Assembly: GCF_963931955.1 (NCBI RefSeq)
Contig: NZ_OZ008337.1
Coordinates: 1,178,001-1,242,000, forward strand
Direction of reading: 5' to 3'
DNA length: 64,000 nucleotides
From: Wolbachia endosymbiont (group A) of Longitarsus flavicornis
GTDB taxonomy: Bacteria > Pseudomonadota > Alphaproteobacteria > Rickettsiales > Anaplasmataceae
Shown here in pieces: positions 49,763 to 59,354 of this stretch (the first letter of the stretch is position 1; every line of letters begins with the position of its first letter). Made by a program: the position numbers and the translations under genes. Under the pieces are notes generated by a model. It was not told the DNA's origin, did no database searches, and saw only the letters and a list, made by a program, of their open reading frames with translations.

Positions 49763-52700
49763 TTATACAGCATTTCTTATATTGATCAAATCTTTCAATT
49801 GATTATTGCTAAATTCTGTAATCCAACTCTCGCCGCTACTTATAGTTAAGTTTGCTAACTCTTTCTTACTTTGAATCATCTCATCAATACGCTCTTCAAA
49901 AGTACCTGTTGAAAGTAGCCTGTACACCATAACATTACGTTCTTGCCCAATACGGTACGCTCTATCTGTTGCTTGTGCTTCCACTGCTGGATTCCACCAT
50001 AAATCGTAATGTATTACATGGTTTGCTGCTGTTAAATTAAGCCCTGTTCCACCAGCTTTTAAAGATACTATGAGAATATTTGATCGAAATGAGTTTTCAA
50101 AATCATTAACCATTTTGTCTCGTGCTTTACGGGATAAACTTCCATGCAAAAATGGCACTTTTGATTCAAACTTTTCTTCAAGTAGCCTAGCTATAATCTC
50201 ACCCATTTCAGTGTATTGAGTAAATATCAATGATTTTTCTGCAAGCTCACTAATTCCTATCAATATCTCTTCTAGCATCTGCATCTTTCCTGACTGTTCA
50301 ATACTTGCACGCTTTTTCTTGCCAAAATGCGATGGATGGTTACAAACTTGCTTTAAAGCATTGATAAGCTTAAGAATTAGACCCTTACGCTCAATTCCTT
50401 CACTCTTTTCTATCTTTTTCATAGTTGTGTTAACTACTTCTTGATAAAGTGCTGTTTGCTCTGGAGTTAGAGAACAATAACGATTATTTTCAATTTTATC
50501 TGGTAGATCCTCTATAATGCTTTTATCACTTTTTACCCTACGTAGCATAAAGGGATGAGTAACTTTCATGAACTTCTCTAGACAAACTTTGTCTCTCGCT
50601 TTTTCAATTGGTGTTGCAAAATGAGTTTTAAATTCCTTAGGAGTACCAAGGTAATATTTATTAGTAAAATCAAAAATACTCCAATATTCTAGTAGCCTAT
50701 TTTCAACAGGTGTACCACTCATTGCTATTCTATTTTTTGCTGCAATAGCTTTTATAGCTTTGCTCTGTTCACTGTGGGGATTCTTTATATTTTGGGCTTC
50801 ATCAATCACGAGCAAAAACCATCCTACTCTGTTAAGCTCTTTTTTATCACGACGTGCAAGACCATAGGATGTGAGAGCTACATCATAATCATTTGCCAAT
50901 TCTCGATTTTGTCCATGATAGATAAAAAGCTTTAATTCTGGTGCAAAACGTTCCATCTCTCGTTGCCAATTGCTTAATATGCTTGTTGGTGCTACTATCA
51001 AGACTTTATCTTCATCTAAAAATCCTGCATTCTTACAGTATAAAATGGCTGCAATAACTTGTAGTGTTTTACCAAGACCCATGTCATCAGCAATTATACT
51101 ACCAAATCCCGTCTCTATGTTCTGCACAAGCCAACTAAATCCACGTTTTTGATATGGACGTAACTGTGCTGTTAGGTTACTTGGTACATCAACAGGTACA
51201 TAAGTGTTAAGCTTTTCAAATAGGCTTTTAATCTGCTGATCAAGTCCTACCTTTGCTCCATCTAGTTCACCTCCTAAAGCAGCTTGCATCAGCTCTGCTT
51301 GACTCAAGTGTTCAGGTAACTTATCAAATTTTTTCAGTAGAGCTTCTACCTCCTTATCATCCAAAAGCACATATTGGTCTATAATCTTTATAAGTCCACG
51401 AGAATCTTTCAGTAGCTTTTTAAATTCTGTAATGCTTATCTCTTTATCACCTATCGCTATTTTCCAATCAAACTTCAATAATTTTTCAAGCGTTAAGAAA
51501 CTTTTCCGATCTTCTTCAATTTTGCCTTTAGCAGATAAATTAAGACTCAACTTTGGCTTTAGGATTTTTTCCAGTGATTTTGGTAAGATAACTATAACGC
51601 CAATTGCTTTTAACACCGGCAAGATATTTAAAAACAATGGTGCAAAATCATCTAAGCTAAACAGTAATCTACTGCTGTCGTCAATCGATCTTTCTAGCTC
51701 AGGTATGTATTCGGACAGCATTCCCATATCAGATAAAATGCTCAGTTTTGTGCTGCAGTTAGACAATGCTTTTTTCAGCTTTATTATCGATTTTCCATCA
51801 TCTAAAGATACCTGTATATCAAGCTCAAATCTTTCATAATAATCTTTTACCATTAAGTAAAGTTTGTATGGTTTATCTGTTAAATAAAGCCGTGATAACC
51901 AGAGATTAATTGCTTGAGGTATTTCTCTGTTGCTAAACTCACTAAACTTGTATGCTGATCCAGTAAAAAATAATGCAAAGATGTGCTTGTCTCTATACTT
52001 GTCCATTGATGAAGGAAAGGTATTCTTTTCTCTATACTTATCAAGTGCTGCAGGAAAATTATTTGCCATGTATTCCAAAAGGATTAAAGAAATTGCAATA
52101 TTAACCTGTTCTTCAGGCTCTATAGAAGTTTTCTGATATTGAATTAGCAGAGGTGGACACATAGATGATATTTTTCTATGAATTTCTTTGACTGATTCAT
52201 TAAACAACGCAGGGATCCACCTAATTATGAATTCTTCTCTTTTATTTTGTAGTATTTGTGGTACTAGTGCTGATTTTTCCATGAGCATACGTGCAAACTG
52301 TGAAATCATATGCATGAAGCGAAGCTCAGGATTAAGCTTATGAAGCAATGAAATAGGAATATCGTTTAAAAATTGTGCTATATTCCTCGAAACACTTTCG
52401 CTGAGCATAAATGAATTAGCTATACCATTGCTTACTTGAATAACTTGGTATTGGTCATTGATAAATAATTGAAATGTTTGCCAGTGTTCAATACTTCCCC
52501 ATTTGCTAGTAAACAATTCTTCTTCCGATAGCTTTTTCTTGGAAGAGTAGAAAGAATTTCCCGTAGGATATTTTTGCCAATGCTTGTAAGCTATTTGCAG
52601 AATACTGTGAAAATTTTTTTCAAAAAAGAGTGGATTATTCGTCAAGATATTTTCGATACAGCTAGCAAGGTTAGGAATAGTCGATAGATCAATATCATTT

Positions 52701-53290
52701 AAGTTTACTTGGTCATATACTTTAACTTTAGAAGACGATTTAAATAGATCATTAATTTTTAGAATACTTTGAATGTTTTCTAATTTTCCATTTCCAAAAT
52801 CATCAATCAGCGACAACAAGTCACAATTATGAATATTGAAAATTACGAAAGGGTTTTTATCAATTTCTGCAGCAATAAGATAAATTACAGCAGCAATATG
52901 TTTACAAGGCATAGCCCAATCAGGACAATTGCAACTTGCGTTCATTTCTTCCCAATTCGAAGGAAATAATTTAATACCTGAGTCGTTAAGCTTATCAAAC
53001 AAAAGTGTTGGTAATTGTCTATTTATTAATTTAGGCAATATAGAGGGCGAATTTTCAATAATACAACGGATAGCTGATGAATTTAATTCATTGAGTGTTA
53101 TTTTAACTTTATATGGATGAGGTCTTGAACCACTAACTTTGGCTGTAATTGTATTGCCGTTGATTTGAATACCAAAAGCTCGACCAGTATTAGCATAAGT
53201 TCTACCACGTGAAAGGCGGTTATCGTAATCAACTTCACTGAAAGATTGAAGCCATTTCTTACCCCACCATGTTCTCCCGTAAATAGACAT
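49763..53290 (-). CDS. SWIM zinc-finger SNF2-family helicase
   Basis: A 1175-residue protein. Near residues 115-130 is a SWIM zinc finger (CNCPDWAMPCKH). A long central region of unknown fold follows. The C-terminal third is a SNF2 ATPase: Walker A DDMGLGKTLQV near residue 735, the motif II box DEAQ near 830, SGTPVENRL, and the second RecA lobe with LKAGGTGLNLTAA and ATDRAYRIGQ. These proteins translocate on double-stranded DNA and displace bound proteins; the role in phage WO is not known. It is intact. A truncated paralogue lies at 10442-11311. Confidence 0.9.
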   Translation of the reverse strand: MSIYGRTWWGKKWLQSFSEVDYDNRLSRGRTYANTGRAFGIQINGNTITAKVSGSRPHPYKVKITLNELNSSAIRCIIENSPSILPKLINRQLPTLLFDKLNDSGIKLFPSNWEEMNASCNCPDWAMPCKHIAAVIYLIAAEIDKNPFVIFNIHNCDLLSLIDDFGNGKLENIQSILKINDLFKSSSKVKVYDQVNLNDIDLSTIPNLASCIENILTNNPLFFEKNFHSILQIAYKHWQKYPTGNSFYSSKKKLSEEELFTSKWGSIEHWQTFQLFINDQYQVIQVSNGIANSFMLSESVSRNIAQFLNDIPISLLHKLNPELRFMHMISQFARMLMEKSALVPQILQNKREEFIIRWIPALFNESVKEIHRKISSMCPPLLIQYQKTSIEPEEQVNIAISLILLEYMANNFPAALDKYREKNTFPSSMDKYRDKHIFALFFTGSAYKFSEFSNREIPQAINLWLSRLYLTDKPYKLYLMVKDYYERFELDIQVSLDDGKSIIKLKKALSNCSTKLSILSDMGMLSEYIPELERSIDDSSRLLFSLDDFAPLFLNILPVLKAIGVIVILPKSLEKILKPKLSLNLSAKGKIEEDRKSFLTLEKLLKFDWKIAIGDKEISITEFKKLLKDSRGLIKIIDQYVLLDDKEVEALLKKFDKLPEHLSQAELMQAALGGELDGAKVGLDQQIKSLFEKLNTYVPVDVPSNLTAQLRPYQKRGFSWLVQNIETGFGSIIADDMGLGKTLQVIAAILYCKNAGFLDEDKVLIVAPTSILSNWQREMERFAPELKLFIYHGQNRELANDYDVALTSYGLARRDKKELNRVGWFLLVIDEAQNIKNPHSEQSKAIKAIAAKNRIAMSGTPVENRLLEYWSIFDFTNKYYLGTPKEFKTHFATPIEKARDKVCLEKFMKVTHPFMLRRVKSDKSIIEDLPDKIENNRYCSLTPEQTALYQEVVNTTMKKIEKSEGIERKGLILKLINALKQVCNHPSHFGKKKRASIEQSGKMQMLEEILIGISELAEKSLIFTQYTEMGEIIARLLEEKFESKVPFLHGSLSRKARDKMVNDFENSFRSNILIVSLKAGGTGLNLTAANHVIHYDLWWNPAVEAQATDRAYRIGQERNVMVYRLLSTGTFEERIDEMIQSKKELANLTISSGESWITEFSNNQLKDLINIRNAV

Positions 53291-53548
53291 TATATATATT
53301 TTAGCCTAAATAAACTCAAGTAATCTAACATAAATCACTACAAAATGCCAAGAAAACAACAGAAAAGGCAATATGAAAACCTTTTTTTCTACAGTCTCTT
53401 CATTTTTTGTGATTAAAAATTATTTTAACTTTTTTTTAGAAAATCTCGGAAAAAGTAGTAAGAAATCCGGTATATATATAATAAAGGGGCATTGTTTCAA
53501 TGAGGTTAGTTTACCTCTACGCGCTTCAAACACAAAAGTTTCAAATAA

Positions 53549-54004
53549 ATGTCAATCCTAACACTAGACCTCGGCAAGCAAACTGGCTGGGCAATTCTGA
53601 CAGATGGAGTAATTGAAAGTGGAAGCAAAAGTTTTCATGGTAGTCGTTTCAGTGGTGGTGGAATGTGTTTCTTGAATTTTCGTAATTGGCTTAACTCTTT
53701 GAGAGACATTTCTGCAGTGTATTTTGAAGAAGTGAGAAGACATCTAGGAACTGATGCAGCGCATTGCTATGGCGGTTTTCTCGCAGTTCTGTCTGCTTGG
53801 TGTGAAGAACATCATGTGCCATACAAAGGTGTTAATGTTAAAACTATAAAACGCTTTATAACAGGCAAAGGCAATGCAAGTAAGAGTGAAGTTATTGAAG
53901 CGATACGTGAAAAAAGTTTTTTACCTAGAGATGATAATGAGGCCGATGCTTTGGCATTAATGTTCTATATTAGTAAAGATATTAATAAGATGAAAAATCC
54001 ATAA
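53549..54004 (+). CDS. RuvC-like RNase H-fold nuclease
   Basis: A 151-residue protein with the acidic residues of RuvC-type Holliday junction resolvases: D6 in LTLDLGKQTGWA, E in VYFEEVRRH near residue 73, and the Asp/Glu pair in DDNEADALALM near residue 137. It would resolve branched DNA before packaging. It begins the plus-strand late region. About 110 bp separate it from the next gene. Confidence 0.75.
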   Translation: MSILTLDLGKQTGWAILTDGVIESGSKSFHGSRFSGGGMCFLNFRNWLNSLRDISAVYFEEVRRHLGTDAAHCYGGFLAVLSAWCEEHHVPYKGVNVKTIKRFITGKGNASKSEVIEAIREKSFLPRDDNEADALALMFYISKDINKMKNP

Positions 54005-54113
54005 AAAGTGGGTCCTTTCGGCCATAATGGCGGGTTTGGTGGGTCAGACCCCAGGCCTTCTTTAGCGTCAGAGATATTTTGAATATTAACTTTTTAATTA
54101 GTACAGTAATTAT

Positions 54114-55334
54114 ATGAATTTAGCAATCCACTATTATCCTACTCAAAATCTGGTCGAATATGAGCGTAATCCACGTAAAAATGATGACGTAGTAAATAGA
54201 ATGTGTGCTTCAATCAGGGAATTCGGCTTTCGTATTCCAATAGTTGCAAAAAGCGATGGAACTGTGGTTGATGGTCATTTAAGACTTAAAGCAGCAAGAA
54301 AACTTGGTATGGAAAGTATTCCAGTAGTCCTCAGTGATAATTTAAATGAACCACAAACTAAAGCTTTTCGACTGCTTGCCAATCAATCAGCTAATTGGGC
54401 AAAGTGGGACGATGATCTTTTGAAGGTGGAAATTCAAGAGCTAGAAGATTTGCAGTTTGACTTAAAAATGACAGGATTTGAATTGGAAAAAGTTCAACGG
54501 TTTCTTGATGATTTAGATGGTGAAGAAGAAGATCTTTCTGACTTAGTTGTTGATGACAAAAAAGTAGAAATAACAAAACCAGCTGATCTATGGATTTTAG
54601 GTGATCATCGAATCTATTGTGGTGATAGCTCTTTAGTTGAATCATATAAAGCGGTATTAGATAATAAAATGGCAGATATTACCGTATGTGATCCTCCATA
54701 TAACGTTGATTACGGTAGCAGTCAGGAAAGAGAAGAGAAAAAAATATTAAACGATAATCAAGGTGAAAAGTACGAACTTTTTCTCTACGACATCTGTTCC
54801 CATATTTTAGCATATACGAAAGGTGCAATTTACATCTGTGCATCATCATCAGAGTTTTCAACGTTGCAAAAAGCATTTGAGGAAGCGGGAGGAAAATGGT
54901 CAACTTTTATCATTTGGGCGAAGAATCACTTTACGCTAGGAAGATCAGATTATCAAAGACAATACGAAGCAATGCTCTATGGATGGAAAAGCGGCAATAA
55001 ACGTGAGTGGCATGGAGGTAGAAATCAAAGTGATCTGTGGTTTTATGATAAGCCAACGCACAATACACTACATCCAACGATGAAGCCAGTAGAGCTAATG
55101 GAGAGAGCAATAGTAAACAGCAGCAGACCAGGAGACATAGTACTTGATCCATTTAGCGGTTCTGGAAGTACACTGATTGCATGTGAGAGAACAGGAAGAA
55201 TTTGCAGAACAATAGAGCTAGATTCAAAATTTGTAGATGTAACCATAAAACGTTGGCAAATATATACCGGAAGAGATGCCATTTTAGCCGGTACTGGTAA
55301 AACTTTTGCAGAAATTCAAGGAGAAAAACAGTAG
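54114..55334 (+). CDS. ParB-like domain fused to a DNA adenine/cytosine-N4 methyltransferase
   Basis: Residues 1 to about 110 match a ParB/sulfiredoxin nuclease-like domain (RNPRKNDDVVNRM, TVVDGHLRLKAARKLG). The rest is an amino-methyltransferase with catalytic DPPY at residue 193 (DPPYNVDYG) and the SAM-binding LDPFSGSGST near residue 344. This motif order is that of the beta class. It probably methylates phage DNA, protecting it or marking packaging sites. No restriction enzyme gene is adjacent, so it looks like an orphan methylase. The last bases overlap the possible upstream start of the next gene. Confidence 0.88.
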   Translation: MNLAIHYYPTQNLVEYERNPRKNDDVVNRMCASIREFGFRIPIVAKSDGTVVDGHLRLKAARKLGMESIPVVLSDNLNEPQTKAFRLLANQSANWAKWDDDLLKVEIQELEDLQFDLKMTGFELEKVQRFLDDLDGEEEDLSDLVVDDKKVEITKPADLWILGDHRIYCGDSSLVESYKAVLDNKMADITVCDPPYNVDYGSSQEREEKKILNDNQGEKYELFLYDICSHILAYTKGAIYICASSSEFSTLQKAFEEAGGKWSTFIIWAKNHFTLGRSDYQRQYEAMLYGWKSGNKREWHGGRNQSDLWFYDKPTHNTLHPTMKPVELMERAIVNSSRPGDIVLDPFSGSGSTLIACERTGRICRTIELDSKFVDVTIKRWQIYTGRDAILAGTGKTFAEIQGEKQ

Positions 55335-55341
55335 GAAAAAA

Positions 55342-55824
55342 GTGAAAATTACACAAACAGAATGGGCAAGAGAGATAGGAGTATCAAAGCAATATGTCTG
55401 TTATTTAGTAAAGAAAGGAATAGTTGAGTTGGAGGATGGTTTGATCAATAGAGAACAAGCAAATGAAGCAGTAGCGGCAATAAGAGATCCAAGTCAGCCA
55501 CTGAGGAGGAAAAATCCAGAAAACGAAAATACAAGTAACCTTTCCACGATGTTGCTAAAAACTCGAATAAAAAATGAAATGGAACGAGGTAAACTTCTTG
55601 AGGCAAAAGCTAGGGCTGAGATAGGAGAACTTGTAGCAGTAGAAGAAGTAAAGCGCGATGCATTTAATGTAGCAAGAGTTGTCCGTAATAATTTACTTAA
55701 TATTCCAAATAGAGTTTCAGCATTGCTTGCATCACTGAGTGACACTGAAAAGATTCATATGGCGTTAACTGAAGAGATTACAAACTCATTACAAGAATTA
55801 TCTAACACTAAATTTCAAATATAA
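55342..55824 (+). CDS. Terminase small subunit (Nu1-like)
   Basis: A 161-residue protein whose N-terminus has a helix-turn-helix (EWAREIGVSKQYVCYLVKKG), as in lambda Nu1, which recognises the packaging site. Residues about 80-130 are helical and charged. The frame extends to a TTG at 55306 inside the methyltransferase gene. I prefer the GTG at 55342 with AGGA upstream. The large subunit follows after an inserted ankyrin gene. Confidence 0.72.
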   Translation: MKITQTEWAREIGVSKQYVCYLVKKGIVELEDGLINREQANEAVAAIRDPSQPLRRKNPENENTSNLSTMLLKTRIKNEMERGKLLEAKARAEIGELVAVEEVKRDAFNVARVVRNNLLNIPNRVSALLASLSDTEKIHMALTEEITNSLQELSNTKFQI

Positions 55825-55843
55825 GAAAGATTTTGAATATAAA

Positions 55844-57305
55844 ATGGCTAAGTTTAGAGTTAATAAAGTGTCTAACCTGGATTAGATGTAAATGTTAGAG
55901 GATTAAACGGAAAAACCCCACTACATTGCGCTATAGAGTTTGATGAATTAAGTATGGTAGATCTGTTACTCACGAAAAAGAACATTAATCCTTTTATAGA
56001 AGATAATGATGGTAAAACATCTCTTGATTACGCCAAAGAAGGGAAAAAAGCAGAAATATTACAAGCGCTAATCAACAATAAATATGGATCAGAGCAAGAT
56101 AGTTTACTTCATTTAGCTGCAATGATAGGTGAAGTTAATGCAGTTAGATATTTGATAAGAAAAGGTGTTGACGTTAATGTACGAAATGCTCTGCATCATA
56201 CTCCATTACATCTAGCAGCAGGAATAGGACATGCAGAAGTTGTAAAGATTTTGATAAGAGAAGGAAAAGCTGAAATAGATGTCTTTGATGCACGAAATCA
56301 GACACCAATGCACTATGCAGTTAATAATAAAAAGTTGGAGATAGTAAAGTTACTGCTGAAGCTAGGAGCAGATGTAAATAGTGCACGCATGGGACAAAAC
56401 TCAATGAAATTGTCGCCTGTGCATATAGCTGTAAGTAATACTAATTACGATGAAAGAGACTTATGTCTTGATATCCTCAAATGCTTAATAAAGGAGCCTA
56501 ATGCTCAAGTCAATTTGCAAGACTACGAAAATAAAACACCACTACATTACGCTGAAAGACTTAAAACAATAGAAGTTTTACTAACGCGAGAAGATATAGA
56601 CCCTCTGGTAAAAGACGATAGCGGCAAGACACCATTTGATTACGCTAAACCTGAGATAAAGAAGGCTTTGGTGAGTAATAAATACGGTTCTGAAAAGAAT
56701 AGTCTACTCCATTTAGCTGCACAAAGAGGAGAAATTGAGATTGTAGATGCAATTTTAAAAGAAGAAATCAATATTGATATTGTAAATAATAAAGGTCTAT
56801 CACCAATTTATCTTGCTGCAGAAAAAAGGCATTTACATGTAGTAAAGTTATTGCTGAAAAAAGGAGCAAACTATACACCTGTTTTGCACTTAGCAATCAA
56901 GTCAAATAATTTAGAATTGCTAAAAACTTTATTTAAAGAAAAGAGCATCAAATTACCAGACGAGATAGGCAAGTCTGTACCAGTTTATTATAGTGTATAG
57001 AACATAGAGATGCAAAAGTAAGAAAATACACCAATGTGATCTGTGTTTTTACCTCAGTAAGTGCAGTAGCAATAGCGGTATGTATAGGGTTAACAGCAAC
57101 AACAATAAGCAGTGCAATCATTTTTGCAACAATAACAGGGATATTTGCGCTTATTATAGCAATAATGATAAGTGAGATGAGCAAAAGATATATAGAAAAC
57201 GAATTTCAGAAAAAGATGTTTATGGAATTGGAGGAGTGTGGAGGAATAAACTCTACTGTTAACAATATTGAGATAGAACCAATTATGAGTAGATGCAGAC
57301 AATGA
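55844..57305 (+). pseudogene. Ankyrin-repeat protein with C-terminal membrane segments, broken by two frameshifts
   Basis: An ATG at 55844 opens MAKFRVNKVSNLD and meets a stop. The ankyrin frame begins in another phase at DVNVRGLNGKTPLHCAI (about 55887) and runs to 57000 with about nine repeats. A second phase change near 56995 leads into EHRDAKVRKYTNVICVF. Two hydrophobic helices follow (VSAVAIAVCIGLTATTI, ATITGIFALIIAIMI), with an end at 57305. Joined, it would be about 485 residues. The longest open piece (55954-57000) could still yield an ankyrin fragment. It sits between the two terminase genes, where phage WO often carries an ankyrin gene. Confidence 0.7.
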
Positions 57306-59140
57306 TATACGCTAGAGCTTTTTCTGAAGGTTTAAGACCAGATCCAGAGCTTAAAGTATCAGAGTGGGCGAATGAGTATCGAGTTTTAGCGCCAACTGCA
57401 GCATCAGAGCCAGGAAAGTGGAGAACGGAAAGAACTCCTTATTTAAAAGAAATAATGGATTCACTATCTCCTTCTTCACAGGCTGAAAAAGTAGTATTTA
57501 TGAAGGGAGCGCAGATTGGAGGAACAGAAGCAGGCAACAATTGGATTGGCTATATCATCGATCAAACACCAGGACCAATGCTAGTAGTACAGCCAACAGT
57601 TGAAATGGGAAAGCGTTGGTCAAAAGGAAGATTTGCGCCACTGATTGAAAGTACACCATGTTTAAAAAGTAAAGTAAAAGACCCAAGATCAAGAGATTCA
57701 GGCAATACTGTACAAAGTAAGGAGTTTCCAGGTGGAATTGTAGTAATAACCGGAGCAAACAGCAGTGTGGGACTTCGCTCTATGCCAGTAAAGTATCTCT
57801 TTCTTGATGAAATAGATGCATATCCAGGAGATTCAGGAGGTGAAGGAGATCCAGTACTGCTCAGTATTGCACGAACTAATACATTTGCACGGCGAAAGAT
57901 TTTTTTAGTATCAACACCAACGATTCATGGAATAAGTAGAATTGAGAAAGAATTTGAAGCAACAGATAAGCAGTACTTTTTTGTACCATGTCCGTATTGT
58001 AATTACTATCAAGTTCTAAAATGGTCACAAATTAAATGGGAAAACAACGACTCAAGAACAGCACATTATGTCTGCACTGAATGTAGCGGCAAAATAGAAA
58101 ATCATCAAAAGACAGAGATGCTAGACCGTGGAGAATGGAGAGCTACAAATCAAGTACACAATAGCAAAGTAATAGGATTTCACCTTTCAAGTCTTTATAG
58201 CCCAGTTGGGTGGTATAGTTGGCAACAAGCAGTAGAGGATTTTCTGCATGCAAAGGAAAGTGAACAATTACTGAAAGTTTGGATCAACACAACGCTTGGA
58301 GAAACCTGGGTAGATAAGGGAGAAGTACCAGACTGGAAGCAATTATTCAACAGAAGAGAATTTTTTCCCGTAGGCACAGTACCAAAAGGTGAAGTGGTTC
58401 TCACAGCAGGAGTAGATGTCCAAAAAGATCGGTTAGAAGTAGAAGTTGTAGCATGGGGAAAAAGCCGTGAAAGTTGGTCAATAGACTACCGAGTATTTGA
58501 AGGAGATACAGGAAGTGGAGAAGTATGGAAAAAGCTTTCAGAGCTGTTAAATCATCATTTTATCGGTGAAAATGGGCTTGAATATATGATAAGCATGATG
58601 GCGGTTGATGCAGGGTATGCAACGCAGGAAGTATACAACTGGGTAAGAGGTCATCAGGGCTCTGGAAGAGTAATGGCAGTCAAAGGTGTAAATAAAGCTC
58701 TAGTGCCACTTAGCAGCCCAAGTAGAGTAGATATAACAGTTGGTGGCCAAAAGCTAAAGAGAGGAATAAAGCTCTGGCCAGTAGGAGTATCGATATTAAA
58801 GTCAGAGCTTTTTCAATTACTTAATATTTTAAAAGATGGTGAAGAAACACCGCCAGGATATTGTCATTTTCCGGAGTATGCACCTGAATATTTTAAGCAG
58901 CTAACGGCAGAGCAATTAGTCAGCAAAGTGGTAAAAGGATACACCAAACAAGAGTGGCAAAAGGTAAGAGAAAGAAATGAAGTACTGGATTGCCGAATTT
59001 ATGCGAGAGCAGCATCTATTGCGCTTGGAATTGATCGTTGGCCAGAGAGTAAATGGAATAGTTTGAGTGGAAAAATGGAAAGCAAAAAGCCTAAAAAAGT
59101 AAGACAGAGTAAGTGGCTTGGTAATCAAAATGTACAGTGA
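57293..59140 (+). CDS. Large terminase subunit (lambda GpA family)
   Basis: The 615-residue ATPase-nuclease that cuts and pumps phage DNA into the head. The N-terminus has SEWANEYRVLAP typical of the GpA family. The ATPase has a Walker A-like KGAQIGGTE near residue 66 and Walker B YLFLDEIDAYP near 170. A zinc-binding pair (CPYCNYY and CTECSG) follows. The nuclease region has AGVDVQKDRLEVEVVAWG and later DCRIYARAA. Length is close to lambda GpA (641). The start overlaps the ankyrin pseudogene by 13 bp. Confidence 0.93.
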   Translation: MQTMIYARAFSEGLRPDPELKVSEWANEYRVLAPTAASEPGKWRTERTPYLKEIMDSLSPSSQAEKVVFMKGAQIGGTEAGNNWIGYIIDQTPGPMLVVQPTVEMGKRWSKGRFAPLIESTPCLKSKVKDPRSRDSGNTVQSKEFPGGIVVITGANSSVGLRSMPVKYLFLDEIDAYPGDSGGEGDPVLLSIARTNTFARRKIFLVSTPTIHGISRIEKEFEATDKQYFFVPCPYCNYYQVLKWSQIKWENNDSRTAHYVCTECSGKIENHQKTEMLDRGEWRATNQVHNSKVIGFHLSSLYSPVGWYSWQQAVEDFLHAKESEQLLKVWINTTLGETWVDKGEVPDWKQLFNRREFFPVGTVPKGEVVLTAGVDVQKDRLEVEVVAWGKSRESWSIDYRVFEGDTGSGEVWKKLSELLNHHFIGENGLEYMISMMAVDAGYATQEVYNWVRGHQGSGRVMAVKGVNKALVPLSSPSRVDITVGGQKLKRGIKLWPVGVSILKSELFQLLNILKDGEETPPGYCHFPEYAPEYFKQLTAEQLVSKVVKGYTKQEWQKVRERNEVLDCRIYARAASIALGIDRWPESKWNSLSGKMESKKPKKVRQSKWLGNQNVQ

Positions 59141-59354
59141 AAAATATTTAACTCAAGTTGAGAAAGCAATTCAAAAACTGCAAAGCGGAGAAAGAGTTGT
59201 CTCAATTGCATATGGTGACCATGTTGTGCGGTACGGGGAAGTTCAAATAAAGGATTTATTGGAGCTCAGGCAACGAATAAAAGCGGGGTTAAAAGTTGCA
59301 GGCATGAGGCCAAAGAGGAAAATTGTTTTTTCAACGAGTAAAGGAATTTTATAA
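59130..59354 (+). CDS. Head-tail joining protein gpW-like
   Basis: A 74-residue protein between terminase and portal, the position of lambda W. It has the gpW-like layout: an N-terminal helix (YLTQVEKAIQKLQSGERVVS), a short hairpin (YGDHVVRYGEVQ) and a second helix (KDLLELRQRIK). I chose the ATG at 59130 over the TTG at 59118. Confidence 0.8.
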   Translation: MYSEKYLTQVEKAIQKLQSGERVVSIAYGDHVVRYGEVQIKDLLELRQRIKAGLKVAGMRPKRKIVFSTSKGIL

